Positions 16,040 through 24,270 of a DNA stretch of 64,000 nucleotides are shown piece after piece (the first letter of the stretch is position 1; the number at the start of each line of letters is the position of its first letter). Origin of the DNA: a virus; the IMG/VR virus record IMGVR_UViG_3300044837_000078, positions 1 through 64,000 of that record. One strand, 5' to 3'. The notes under the pieces were generated by a model. The model did not search any database, had not been told where the DNA came from, and saw nothing but the letters and a program-made list of their open reading frames with translations. The translations under genes were made by a program, and so were the position numbers.

Positions 16040-16837
16040 TCACTCACGTTTCCTGAACGAGTGATTCGACCAACCGCGATTCGCATAGACGCGGCTGCTT
16101 GGAGGTGGGTCAGTGAACTCTTCCTCACGCCTGAAGATGCCAAGCGAGCCGGGAAAAATCGACGATAGCCCGGCAAACTTGTCAGCACCGGATGCGACGT
16201 TCTCGGCTATTCGCTTCGCCATCTTGATCTTGAAACCCAACAAGTATGTCGAATAGGTAGTTGCGGCCACACCCGTCGCCTGCATCGCCAATCTATATCT
16301 TTTGTACCCCGCGTTCAGTGAGGAAAGACCGCCCGAGGCGTTCAGCGCTACAATATGGCGCTCCACCTCATCGACGGCAGTTTCGGCAGTGGCGACAATC
16401 TCTTGCGTTAATCGCCAGGCCGCACCGAGGTTGCCAGCTTCATTCACCACAGTGTCTCGCACTTCGGCTGCGCATAGGTTGATAGCCACATCCTGCTCGA
16501 CGTCCAGAACGGCGAGGCACTGCTGGTAGACCAACTCGGCATGACTGGCTTTGGAGAACCATAGCGTGTCGAACGTCACCAGCGGGCCATCGCTTTCGAT
16601 CAGATCGGGCTCGGCCTGTATCTGCAGCCAGCATGGTGTCTCCCCAGCGTTGCCGACCAATACCTTGATCGCCGTTAATCCGAGGCCGCCGACATAGGCC
16701 AACATCAGCTCGGCTTTGGCTTTGGAAAGCTTCTCGCCTGCACCCATACGGCAAGGCAATACCGCGCTGGATTTAAGTTCGCGTAAAGGGTGAAGTGTTT
16801 CACGTGAAACGATTGGTTCCGCTTGCATAATGCCCAT
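16040..16837 (-). CDS. Hypothetical protein whose coding sequence contains parS
   Basis: 265 residues, no recognised family. The N-terminus reads MGIMQAEPIVSRETLHPLRE; codons for VSRET are the parS palindrome. The middle is helical and Ala-rich (LTQEIVATAETAVDEVERHI) and the C-terminus basic. It starts at the base after the DUF5131 stop. The alternative start MQAEP is four codons downstream. Its partner relation to the DUF5131 gene is suggested only by adjacency. Confidence 0.72.
   Translation of the reverse strand: MGIMQAEPIVSRETLHPLRELKSSAVLPCRMGAGEKLSKAKAELMLAYVGGLGLTAIKVLVGNAGETPCWLQIQAEPDLIESDGPLVTFDTLWFSKASHAELVYQQCLAVLDVEQDVAINLCAAEVRDTVVNEAGNLGAAWRLTQEIVATAETAVDEVERHIVALNASGGLSSLNAGYKRYRLAMQATGVAATTYSTYLLGFKIKMAKRIAENVASGADKFAGLSSIFPGSLGIFRREEEFTDPPPSSRVYANRGWSNHSFRKRE
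16796..16811. promoter_or_regulatory. parS-like centromere site
   Basis: TGTTTCACGTGAAACG matches 15 of 16 positions of the bacterial chromosomal parS consensus TGTTTCACGTGAAACA, with a perfect 14-bp palindrome at its core. It lies inside the 5' end of a coding sequence, as host parS sites often do. It should be bound by host ParB. Confidence 0.8.
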
Positions 16838-17893
16838 TCAGGAACCGGGCATTCCGTTGTGCTCGAGGCCGTCCAAAAGGCGGCCCGCCTTGGCCTTACC
16901 GACCCGTCGCAACCACGCCGCACCTTTGGGCATCGTCAGCAGATCGGCGACCGTGTCGCCATATCGTCCGTCCGGTGCAACCAATAGGTGATGATGCGAG
17001 CCGTCATCGTCGGCCCATTCCTGTTCGGATGACGGCGCATATTCGCCAAACTGCTTGAAAAAGAACGCCACGTCCGCGGCCGCGCACTGTTCACGGAGCG
17101 AGCGCGGCCAATCCGGATGCATAGGTCGGGCGCCGCGACCGCTCTCGCCGCCGACGATGACCCAATCCAGCGTCGCTTTTGGCGCGACACCTTCCAGTGA
17201 CGGATTTGCTTTACCGGTCAGCACGTTCATGTGCTGGGTTCTCGCCCAATGCCTCCTTTGCACCATTGTCAGATCGAGAGGCCCGAGCAGCGGCTCGGCT
17301 GAGATGAAGCGCACCGCCGCCGGCGTTTCCAGTAACCACAGAATACGATCATCGGCTTCCTGCTGGCGCTCGGCCGAGACGCCGAGCCAGACGTTGGGGA
17401 GCGGCCACATGGTCCATAGGTCATCCGCCGTAAAGCAGCCTCCGCGCCCTGTGGACGCATCAGCAACACGCCGACAGATTTCTATGGGAGAGCCGGAGAA
17501 ATACTCGCGCATCCGTTCCGGGCGTTTTGTCAAAACCTGAAACGTATGCTGCGGCGACAGCGCCATCACCGCGAACATCCGGTCGATCCACTCATCCGGC
17601 ACGAAGTCGGCGAACAGGTCGGTCATCGAACAAACGAAAATCATGCGCGGCTTTTTCCAGCGCAGCGGCTGGGTCAGCATCTTGTCGTCGAGAAACAGCT
17701 CGATGTCCTTGCGATGGCCTGGCTTGAACGGAAGCCCGGTGCCGAGGCGCTTATTAAAGCCTTCGGCGTAGCAGAACTCGCAGCCGGTGGTGGCATGCTC
17801 GCAATGCCAGCCGACCTTGCCGGTTCTCAGGTTGCGCGCCCGGATCGGATTCCAAGTCGCGTCGGTCCATTCGATCGCGGATTTGTCGGCCAT
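16838..17893 (-). CDS. Phage Gp37/Gp68-type protein (DUF5131)
   Basis: 351 residues starting MADKSAIEWTDATWNPIRAR, the signature opening of the Gp37/Gp68 family, followed by a Cys cluster C..HATTGCEFCYAEGFNKR with the CxxC arrangement of iron-sulfur or radical-SAM-like proteins. Later VIVGGESGRGARPMHPDW is also conserved in the family. The ATG at 17893 has a strong AGGGGGA ribosome site, so an upstream extension is rejected. The biochemical role is unknown; members are often linked to three-Cys-motif partner proteins, but none is seen here. Confidence 0.85.
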   Translation of the reverse strand: MADKSAIEWTDATWNPIRARNLRTGKVGWHCEHATTGCEFCYAEGFNKRLGTGLPFKPGHRKDIELFLDDKMLTQPLRWKKPRMIFVCSMTDLFADFVPDEWIDRMFAVMALSPQHTFQVLTKRPERMREYFSGSPIEICRRVADASTGRGGCFTADDLWTMWPLPNVWLGVSAERQQEADDRILWLLETPAAVRFISAEPLLGPLDLTMVQRRHWARTQHMNVLTGKANPSLEGVAPKATLDWVIVGGESGRGARPMHPDWPRSLREQCAAADVAFFFKQFGEYAPSSEQEWADDDGSHHHLLVAPDGRYGDTVADLLTMPKGAAWLRRVGKAKAGRLLDGLEHNGMPGS

Positions 17894-17901
17894 GCTTCCC
17901 C

Positions 17902-18585
17902 CTACGAAACCAGCACCTTGTCCCGGATTAGCCCCATTGTGATGATGGTGATGCCGTGCGTACGGCGACGAAAGAAGGTCCGCGGCGAGATCCCGCGGGC
18001 CTTGCAGCGCCGCGCCAGATCGGCCCTGATCGCCTCCCATTGCGCGCCCAAGCCAACTGCCTTGGAAACCTCCGGCTTGTCAGCCAGATACCGCGGCGTC
18101 CACTGAAACGCTTGCTCCATACGGGTGATCTGGGCCGATGACGGTCGGCGCTGAACCCGGTTTTTAGCCTCTTCCTCCTCAGCAAGGTCTCCGCTCCGGT
18201 ATTTTTCGATCCACTCCATGTTCGACATTTGCGGTCGCACCACTTCCGGCATCGCCGAGCCGTAGCCCTTCGGCCGCACGGTCACCGGCAGGCGCGCCAG
18301 CACCTCATAGGCCTCGGTGATCCGGTCCATCACATGGACCACGTTCCACCGCTCGGGCAACTCGCGCGGCCGGCGGAGCGCGCTTTTGGACTTCTCACCC
18401 ATGGCACCAACCAGGTGCGCGCGCAGCGCCTTATCGCCGTCCGCCTCAATCAAGACCCCAAGCCTGGCCCGCTCCAAAAGGGACATCGAGGACACCTGGG
18501 ACATCGAAAAAGGGACATCCTCGTCCGGATGTCCTCCAGTTGCATTTTCTTGTTTCTTTTCAGCCATTTGATAGTGCATTCCCAT
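17902..18585 (-). CDS. DUF6362-like early phage protein
   Basis: 227 residues. The C-terminal half (WNVVHVMDRITEAYEVLARLP ... EAIRADLARRCKARGISPRTF) resembles a helical family common in alphaproteobacterial phages. The N-terminal region (residues about 24-38, PFSMSQVSSMSLLERAR) is encoded by GGACATC repeats in reverse. A second start at 18567 is possible. Function unknown; the Arg-rich end suggests nucleic-acid binding. Confidence 0.7.
   Translation of the reverse strand: MGMHYQMAEKKQENATGGHPDEDVPFSMSQVSSMSLLERARLGVLIEADGDKALRAHLVGAMGEKSKSALRRPRELPERWNVVHVMDRITEAYEVLARLPVTVRPKGYGSAMPEVVRPQMSNMEWIEKYRSGDLAEEEEAKNRVQRRPSSAQITRMEQAFQWTPRYLADKPEVSKAVGLGAQWEAIRADLARRCKARGISPRTFFRRRTHGITIITMGLIRDKVLVS
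18481..18534. repeat. GGACATC repeat cluster 2a (inside a gene)
   Basis: GGACATC at 18481-18487, 18499-18505 and 18513-18519, a variant GGACACC at 18490, and the reverse complement at 18528-18534, all within the 5' coding part of the gene ending at 17902. Confidence 0.6.
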
Positions 18586-18604
18586 GCTGAAAAATCCGGT
18601 TTGA

Positions 18605-18629
18605 GGACATCAGGGACATCGAGGACATC
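18605..18629. repeat. GGACATC repeat cluster 2b: three tandem 9-bp units
   Basis: Three consecutive nonamers with the GGACATC core at 18605, 18614 and 18623 sit in the 50-base gap between the primase-helicase gene and the next gene. The exact 9-bp period resembles iterons for a DNA-binding protein. Confidence 0.65.
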
Positions 18630-18635
18630 GGGCCT

Positions 18636-20927
18636 CTACTGCGAAGGTATTTCCGGGAATTCGGGTTGCTCACCGGCCAGCGCCAGCGGGTCCTCGTTGA
18701 CCTGTTTGCCGGGCACGATCCAGACAAAGGGATTGATCCGGCCGATCAGCCCGATCGTCTGGAACTGGTTGGAGGCATCACGCAGCCGCTTGTTGATGGT
18801 GTTGTCCGGCGCGGTTCCACCGTCCGGGGCCTTCTGCAGATAGATGTCCTTCCAGCGACCAGCCTTGACGACCCGGGAGATCGAACGGGGCAGCTTCAGC
18901 ACGCCCGGCGTTGGCTCGCCATGCTCCTCGATCGCGGTGCGCAGGGCGTTGAGGATCACGGTGCGGTCATAGGTCAGACGCGGCCCCTTGGGCACGTCCG
19001 CCCGCTGGCGAGTTTCGCCCGCCCCCTCGAACGGCACGATCACGCAAGAAGTCCGCGCGCTGCCGAACTTGTTCACGGTGCCGTCCTTGACCGCATGAAG
19101 CACAAAATCGAACTCGTCGCCCTGCTTGCCCTCGCGCTGCTTGATCACCTTCAGCGTCCGAATGTCGCGACCGTCGTCGTCCTTGATCTGGATAATCTCG
19201 CGGCCCTCGATCCGGGTTTTGAACGAGACCTTTAAGATGGTATCGACGTTGTTGGTCAACTGCTCGTTGCCGCGGTGCTTGCCGGATGAATTGGTATGTC
19301 CGACGATGATCAGGGTGGCGCCGGTTTCGGCCACCGCCCGGCGGAAATAGCTGCGAATCCGCGACACCACCTCGCTATCGATCTCGGAGGCGCCAGGGGT
19401 TGCTGCGTTGTAGGTATCGACCACGATGGCGCCCAGCCGGATGCCGTCAAACCGGGTCCGCTCGATGCCGAGCACCTCGTTGATCAGCAAGTCCCCGTTG
19501 GGCTCATTCGGCCACAGCGGCAGCGGGTGCTGTAGCGCGGCAAAGGGTAAGGGCTCGAGCGATAGGCCATAGTGCCGCCGGTAGGCCCGCATCCGCGCGC
19601 CGGCGCCCTCGGCAGCCTCATAGGCGCACCACACCACGCCGGTGGACTTTAGGATGCGGCGCCCCAGGAACGGCACGCCGCGGGCCAGCGCCATCGCCAT
19701 CGAAAATGTCAGGAACGACTTTCCGGTGCCGGTATCGCCCATCAGCACCACCACCTGGCGCTCCGGGATCATGTCCTCGATCAGGTATTCGTATTGGGCC
19801 CCGGGCAGGTCCTGGTCAGCCCACATCCGCAGGCCCATGGTGGATTCGAACGGCGCCGGCCGCCACTCCGGGGCCCGCCCGGCTATCTCGGCCAGCTCCT
19901 CGGCCGTGCCCTCGCGTTGCCGTACCCAGTCGGTGACGTCGGCGCCCTTCGGCGCGTCCGGCCATACGCCGGAAAAGTCGGCGAGCCGAATCCGGCTGGC
20001 GATGCCGTGCAGCGACCGCGCGATTATGTCGCCACGCTCTCGGCCGGGCTGGTCGTTGTCGAGCAGGATCACGACGTCGCGGCCGCGCAGCACCTCGGCA
20101 TGATCGGGGCGCCAGTTCCTCGCCCCGCCGCTGTTGGTGGTGGCCGCCAGGCCGATGCCGCGCAGCGTCTCGACGTCCTTTTCGCCCTCGGGGAGATAGA
20201 CGATCTCGGCAGCCCCGGCCTCCTCGCGCAATTCCATCAGGCGGTAGAGACCGTGATTGACGCCGGTCGGGAAAGACTGGTGCTCGGCACCGGTCCACTT
20301 TTGGACCCGATCTTCCGTCGCCTGGTACCAGTCGCCATCGCGGCCGCGGATGAACTCGCCGCCGCTCAGGCCCCATATCCAATGCCCGGCGCCATCGGGC
20401 CGGCGCTGCATGAAGGTCTTTTTGTGCTTGCCGTCGTCCCGCCATTCGATCCGGCAGACCTGGTACAGCAGGTTACCGCTGCCGTCGGCGTAGTCGTAGG
20501 CCTTGGTGATCTCGCGCTTGGTGGTCTGGCGCGGCGCCGGCGCGGCATCGTAGGCGTCGGGGTCGAACGGAGCCTCGTCATGCCGCAGATGGCCGTTGGC
20601 GGCCTTGGCGGGCTGGTGCTGGACACCGCCGTCCGCAGGCAGCGGCAAGCCCGCGATCTGCGCGCACTCAACCACGGCGGCGCGGAAGTCGATGCCGCTG
20701 GTCTCCATCAAAAACGAGAAGATATCGCCGTGCTTGCCGGAGGAAAAATCGTGGTAAAATCCCTTGCTGTCGTTGACGGTGAACGAGGGCGACTTCTCAT
20801 CCTGAAACGGCGACAGCCCCTTGAACTCGGCACCCTGCTTCTTCAGCTTGACCTTGCGGCCGACGACTTCGGAGACCGGAAGCCGGGCGCGCAACTCGTC
20901 GAGAAATAGTGCGGGGAATGCTGTCAT
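18636..20927 (-). CDS. Primase-helicase (DnaG-like + TOPRIM + RepA/AAA_25 helicase)
   Basis: 763 residues in three parts. Residues about 30-100 align with the CHC2 zinc finger of DnaG (GLSPFQDEKSPSFTVNDSKG; FYHDFSSGKHGD), but all four zinc ligands are replaced (S, Q, D, S). Residues about 240-310 are a TOPRIM domain with the catalytic Glu in LPEGEKD and Asp pair in LLDNDQPG. Residues about 385-620 are a RecA-fold helicase with Walker A GDTGTGKS (397-404) and IVVDTYN. The C-terminal 100 residues look like a winged helix. It would prime and unwind phage DNA. The start overlaps the previous stop (ATGA). Confidence 0.88.
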   Translation of the reverse strand: MTAFPALFLDELRARLPVSEVVGRKVKLKKQGAEFKGLSPFQDEKSPSFTVNDSKGFYHDFSSGKHGDIFSFLMETSGIDFRAAVVECAQIAGLPLPADGGVQHQPAKAANGHLRHDEAPFDPDAYDAAPAPRQTTKREITKAYDYADGSGNLLYQVCRIEWRDDGKHKKTFMQRRPDGAGHWIWGLSGGEFIRGRDGDWYQATEDRVQKWTGAEHQSFPTGVNHGLYRLMELREEAGAAEIVYLPEGEKDVETLRGIGLAATTNSGGARNWRPDHAEVLRGRDVVILLDNDQPGRERGDIIARSLHGIASRIRLADFSGVWPDAPKGADVTDWVRQREGTAEELAEIAGRAPEWRPAPFESTMGLRMWADQDLPGAQYEYLIEDMIPERQVVVLMGDTGTGKSFLTFSMAMALARGVPFLGRRILKSTGVVWCAYEAAEGAGARMRAYRRHYGLSLEPLPFAALQHPLPLWPNEPNGDLLINEVLGIERTRFDGIRLGAIVVDTYNAATPGASEIDSEVVSRIRSYFRRAVAETGATLIIVGHTNSSGKHRGNEQLTNNVDTILKVSFKTRIEGREIIQIKDDDGRDIRTLKVIKQREGKQGDEFDFVLHAVKDGTVNKFGSARTSCVIVPFEGAGETRQRADVPKGPRLTYDRTVILNALRTAIEEHGEPTPGVLKLPRSISRVVKAGRWKDIYLQKAPDGGTAPDNTINKRLRDASNQFQTIGLIGRINPFVWIVPGKQVNEDPLALAGEQPEFPEIPSQ

Positions 20928-21289
20928 GCGTCCAGCACCGCGCGAAATAAATCATCCGCCGCCACGATCTCGGATACCCGCGCGATCAGCGTTGCCGCCT
21001 TGACGCCGCGGCGCGCGGCCTCGCGCTGGATCATCTCAAGCGCCTCACACCCGATCGGCACCTCGATCGTTCGATATTGCGGGCGGCCGCCGTCGGCGAA
21101 GTGGTATGGACTCAACGGCGGCGCGCCATCTTCTGTCGCGACCAGTTCAATGCCGTGCTTGGAGCAGATGCTTTCCACCGTGCCGGTCGAGCAATTGAGC
21201 ATCCCGGCGATGAACGAGGCATCGCGGCGGTTGCCGGCATGGCGCCGGATGATGGTCAGCGTCAAGGGGGTGAAGCGGAAGCTGCGCAT
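20924..21289 (-). CDS. HTH/ribbon-helix-helix-like regulator
   Basis: 121 residues starting MRSFRFTPLTLTIIRRHAGN; residues about 20-45 (DASFIAGMLNCSTGTVESIC) look like a helix-turn-helix and the C-terminal 45 residues (CEALEMIQREAARRGVKA) like a ribbon-helix-helix dimer. The ATG overlaps the methylase stop (TAATG), so a much longer upstream reading is rejected. Probably a transcription or replication regulator. Confidence 0.72.
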   Translation of the reverse strand: MRSFRFTPLTLTIIRRHAGNRRDASFIAGMLNCSTGTVESICSKHGIELVATEDGAPPLSPYHFADGGRPQYRTIEVPIGCEALEMIQREAARRGVKAATLIARVSEIVAADDLFRAVLDA

Positions 21290-22032
21290 TAGGCCGGCAA
21301 CCATTGATCCCGAGAGACTGGCCTGCCCACGCCGAGCTGCAGTGTTTGACGAATCTTGGCGCGCGCGTTCTGATTTGCTCTGGCCTTCGGATGATCCTTG
21401 ACCAGCGCCCAGATGTCGGCGATGCGCAATGGTTCGGTGGCGCCCTCGATCACGCTCGCAACCAACTCGGACCATGTCACGTCGCGTAGCGCTGTGACCA
21501 GGACGGATCGCGAAAAGATCAATGGCACAAACTGCCCGTCGATCGCACAGCAGGCGAGAATGTCCGCGTCGGTCGAGCCGTAGGCGCACAGTACCGTCGG
21601 CGCCCCGCTGTTGGCGGACGCGCGGGTGCCGTCGAGATGGTGAAAGTTGACACGGCCGCGCATGAACAGCAGCGCAGAGGCCCGATCCCAGACGTAGCGG
21701 AAGAACGCATCGGTCTCGGTGCGCGCGAATATCAGCGCGGTGCCGTGGTTGTGATCGGCCATGCGCCCCATCCACTTCGCGATGTCGTCGCTGGTGTAGG
21801 GCGGATTGAGAAAGACGCGCCCGAACCAGCGCTGCATCAGGCCATTATCGTTGCGCGTGTAGCGATGCTTTGCCGTCGGCCACGGCTGAACTTCCGGCGT
21901 GGCGGGGTCGAGATCGAACGAGTCTGCACCACCAACCGCAGCAAGGATTGCCGGCGGCGTGAGCCATTCGACGGTCGCAGCACGATTGCTGTGATGGCCA
22001 CCGATCCCGCCAAAGCGCGACAGCTTGCTCAT
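21289..22032 (-). CDS. Phage DNA N6-adenine methyltransferase (Dam family)
   Basis: 247 residues. SFDLDPATPEVQPWPTAKHR, then NDNGLMQRW and the catalytic GRVFLNPPYT (NPPY at 76-79) identify the phage N6A/Dam-type methylase family. It has an extra C-terminal stretch of about 75 residues (VTWSELVASVIEGATEPLRI and on) not needed for catalysis, perhaps a target-recognition helix-turn-helix. The ATG at 22032 overlaps the upstream stop. It probably protects phage DNA or modulates GANTC/GATC methylation; the specificity is not readable. Confidence 0.85.
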   Translation of the reverse strand: MSKLSRFGGIGGHHSNRAATVEWLTPPAILAAVGGADSFDLDPATPEVQPWPTAKHRYTRNDNGLMQRWFGRVFLNPPYTSDDIAKWMGRMADHNHGTALIFARTETDAFFRYVWDRASALLFMRGRVNFHHLDGTRASANSGAPTVLCAYGSTDADILACCAIDGQFVPLIFSRSVLVTALRDVTWSELVASVIEGATEPLRIADIWALVKDHPKARANQNARAKIRQTLQLGVGRPVSRDQWLPA

Positions 22033-22322
22033 ACCGCCGCCGCCCTTGCAAACATGCCCCAGCGCCCGCTTTTCTTGCGCAGCACCATGGCGCGGACTTC
22101 GTTCTCGGCAGCGGAATTGTTCTTGAAAAAGTGGTGCGCGTGTACGATCAGATCGAGATTTTTCTTCAACTCGGAGACGGCGATCGAGCATCCCATCGGA
22201 GAGAGGTTGATGCGGGCTGCAATCAGCTCCATCTGGTCAAGGTCAAGTTTTAGCTTTGAGGCTGCGAGCGCGAGTGCAACCGCAATATCGTCGAAGCATG
22301 GCGGTGTGATTGCGTTAGGCAT
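22029..22322 (-). CDS. Hypothetical 97-residue protein
   Basis: Helical protein MPNAITPPCFDDIAVALALA with a basic His/Lys-rich C-terminal half (VHAHHFFKNN ... VLRKKSGRWG). Overlaps both neighbours by 4-8 bases. No family recognised. Confidence 0.68.
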   Translation of the reverse strand: MPNAITPPCFDDIAVALALAASKLKLDLDQMELIAARINLSPMGCSIAVSELKKNLDLIVHAHHFFKNNSAAENEVRAMVLRKKSGRWGMFARAAAV

Positions 22323-22884
22323 GCTTGCGCCCCACGGGTTCGAACAATTGGAAATTTTGAATGGATGCCGCGCGGCTTCCGAAGTTGGCGCAGGCCCAGT
22401 CGTGGATCGCGAGGGCGTCGCCGCGGTTGTCGTCGTGGCAATCAGGCGACATCAGCTTGAGCGCGTGGCACCGCGCGACCACGGCGCGCTTGGTCTCCTC
22501 GCGATCACCTGTCCTTGCAATCCCGATGAAGTGTTTTCTCGCCGTCGAGTCTGCCACTTCATCCCAAGGGATGTTGAACCTGACGCATAGGCCATCGACG
22601 ATCGCGTGATAACCGGCATGGGCGCGCACCGTGCTTTCGGCATTGCCCATGGCCATGAACGCCTGCAGCGCCAGCATCTTTTCCTTAACGACGAGGACCG
22701 GTCGCTCCCGCGCGAACTCGCCCGCCAGAAAGGCGATCAAGTTCGCATACGCGACATCGATCGTTTCACCCTTTTGTTTGAGCCGAACCGTTCCGGACAC
22801 AGGCGCGTCGCCGGGCTTACCCTTGGCAAAGCCAGTGGTGATGCCGAGATCAAGGCAATAAATCAGCCCGGTGACGCGGTCCAT
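22315..22884 (-). CDS. RuvC-like Holliday junction endonuclease
   Basis: 189 residues with an RNase H/RuvC layout: first catalytic Asp in YCLDLGITTGFA (about residue 11), Glu in LVVKEKM (about 68), and the paired acidic residues in CHDDNRGDALAIHDWA (about 148-160). Such enzymes resolve branched DNA before packaging. It lies between DNA replication and regulatory genes. Confidence 0.82.
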   Translation of the reverse strand: MDRVTGLIYCLDLGITTGFAKGKPGDAPVSGTVRLKQKGETIDVAYANLIAFLAGEFARERPVLVVKEKMLALQAFMAMGNAESTVRAHAGYHAIVDGLCVRFNIPWDEVADSTARKHFIGIARTGDREETKRAVVARCHALKLMSPDCHDDNRGDALAIHDWACANFGSRAASIQNFQLFEPVGRKHA

Positions 22885-22888
22885 GATT

Positions 22889-23473
22889 TCACTGCGTTAT
22901 TTGAAACGTCGGGCGCGATGAGCCGATCGCGGCGGAATTCTTGACGTCAGCCTTCTCGTCGGGTTCGAGTTTAGAAAACCCCTTGGTTGCAAGGGTTTTT
23001 TGGCCTTCCGCAAAGCCTTCATCATATTTGCGCGCCGCTTCCGTCGTGTGGTGGTGCGGGTTGCTGACAGGCTCGCCGGCCAAGCCTTGCCGCTTGCCCT
23101 CGTTGAACGCGCGCTCGGTAAGCGGAGTGCGGTCGGCATCCCCGAACAACGCGCCTTGCGAGCCGATCGGGATATTCATCCATCGCATCACCCGCACCTG
23201 GCGTTCCATCTCCGCTTTCATCGCGGCCTCGCCCTCCGGCGTCGACAGCTCGATCAGGTCCTTGATGTCCTGCAGACCCTTGGCGCCCAAGTCTGATTTT
23301 ATGATCTTGCCCAGATCAATCAGCGCCTTGTTGGCCTTCTTTTTGACCTCCAGCACCACCTCGTATTTCTGCCGGTGCTGTTCGGTCAGCGAATACAATT
23401 GATCGTCGCTGATGGTCTCGGCAGTTTGCTTCGGCGCCGCTGGCTTGGCTCCGTCTTTCGGCTTGCGTCCCAT
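22889..23473 (-). CDS. Hypothetical 194-residue coiled-coil early protein
   Basis: Starts MGRKPKDGAKPAAPKQ behind a GAGGAG ribosome site. The N-terminal 80 residues form a Lys-rich coiled coil (EHRQKYEVVLEVKKKANKAL would be its core in this region), and the C-terminal part has GNPHHHTT-like and RKYDEGFAEGQ segments seen in phage proteins of unknown role next to resolvases. Function not known. Confidence 0.72.
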   Translation of the reverse strand: MGRKPKDGAKPAAPKQTAETISDDQLYSLTEQHRQKYEVVLEVKKKANKALIDLGKIIKSDLGAKGLQDIKDLIELSTPEGEAAMKAEMERQVRVMRWMNIPIGSQGALFGDADRTPLTERAFNEGKRQGLAGEPVSNPHHHTTEAARKYDEGFAEGQKTLATKGFSKLEPDEKADVKNSAAIGSSRPTFQITQ

Positions 23474-23497
23474 GGCTTTTGCTCCTCAGGTTGAAGA

Positions 23498-24109
23498 TCA
23501 GGATTGTGTGTCGGCTCGATGCATTGCCCATTTATCGGCGGCAACGCGCGCTTTCGGCGGCGCGTAGGCCAGTCGTGTATGGCGCGAGCAATAGGGGCGA
23601 TCGGGAAGCGACTTGCCGCCGCAGAATTCGAAGTCGTCATCGGTCGGAGTTCCGCGCGGCCAGCGGCAGCTATCAGGCTTGAGGTCGATCAGCTTGATGC
23701 CCGTGCCGTCCGGCTTCTCGCCCCTGAGCATCGGCGACAGGCCCGGCTCGGCGGCATCGATTGCGATCTTGGCGAGGATGTTGTGCGAGGGATTGCGCCG
23801 TTGCGGCGGCGCAAGGCCCGGATCGTGGCCGTTGACGACGGCCTGCAGCCGGGTTGGATTGCGGATGCGGCCGGCCGATGTAGCCGGTGGAGGCGCAAGG
23901 TGCGGCCGGTCGATCGGCCTTTGCTTGGTGCGAACCGGCGTCTTGCCGCGTCGCTCAAGTTTGAGCCGCATAACCTTTCCGATGATGGCGTTGCGCGAAA
24001 ACCCGGCCTGCAGCTCATTGGCTATTTGCGAGCAGGTGAAGCCGTCAGCCCATAGCTGCTTGAGTTTAACGACGTTGGCATCGCTCCATTCGCCATACAT
24101 CAGGCCCAT
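23498..24109 (-). CDS. gcrA: GcrA-family cell-cycle regulator
   Basis: 203 residues. The N-terminal domain MYGEWSDANVVKLKQLW, GFTCSQIANELQAGFSRNAI, IGKVMRLKL is the GcrA DNA-binding domain. The C-terminal Cys/His module SCRWPRGTP ... FCGGKSLPDRPYCSRHTRLAY is the GcrA sigma-70-binding end. GcrA activates promoters carrying GANTC sites methylated by CcrM in alphaproteobacteria. The ATG at 24109 has GGGGA at the right distance and is chosen over starts at 24121 and 24175. A long variable linker (residues about 60-150) is normal. Confidence 0.92.
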   Translation of the reverse strand: MGLMYGEWSDANVVKLKQLWADGFTCSQIANELQAGFSRNAIIGKVMRLKLERRGKTPVRTKQRPIDRPHLAPPPATSAGRIRNPTRLQAVVNGHDPGLAPPQRRNPSHNILAKIAIDAAEPGLSPMLRGEKPDGTGIKLIDLKPDSCRWPRGTPTDDDFEFCGGKSLPDRPYCSRHTRLAYAPPKARVAADKWAMHRADTQS

Positions 24110-24270
24110 GCGTTTCCCCATTTTTTGGCGCAAGCGCGCTCGCCGTCCGCAACCGACGCGATGACGAAGGTGCAAAAAAGTCCTGACACCGGGCGCCGCT
24201 TTCCCGATTGCGTCTGCCGCAGGTTTCGCTGCGGGCTCGTACTGTGTGTTGGCTTTACTGGTAGAAAAAC
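24110..24270. other. Short intergenic segment with hairpin
   Basis: 161 bases with no gene; CCGCAG-GTTTCG-CTGCGG at about 24223-24240 can pair, without a U-run. It could be a processing or weak termination site between the CII-like gene and gcrA. Confidence 0.35.

Noticed and set aside
18481-18629. GGACATC repeats considered as a CRISPR array
   Set aside because: Units are 7-9 bp without regular 30-40 bp spacers and part of them are coding; no cas gene is present.
19794-20909. Plus-strand frame of 371 codons opposite the primase-helicase
   Set aside because: Antisense shadow of a gene with clear Walker and TOPRIM motifs; no ribosome site or recognisable domain.
21290-21775. N-terminal extension of the 121-residue regulator
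   Set aside because: It would overlap the adenine methylase in another frame over its whole length; the TAATG junction gives the natural start.
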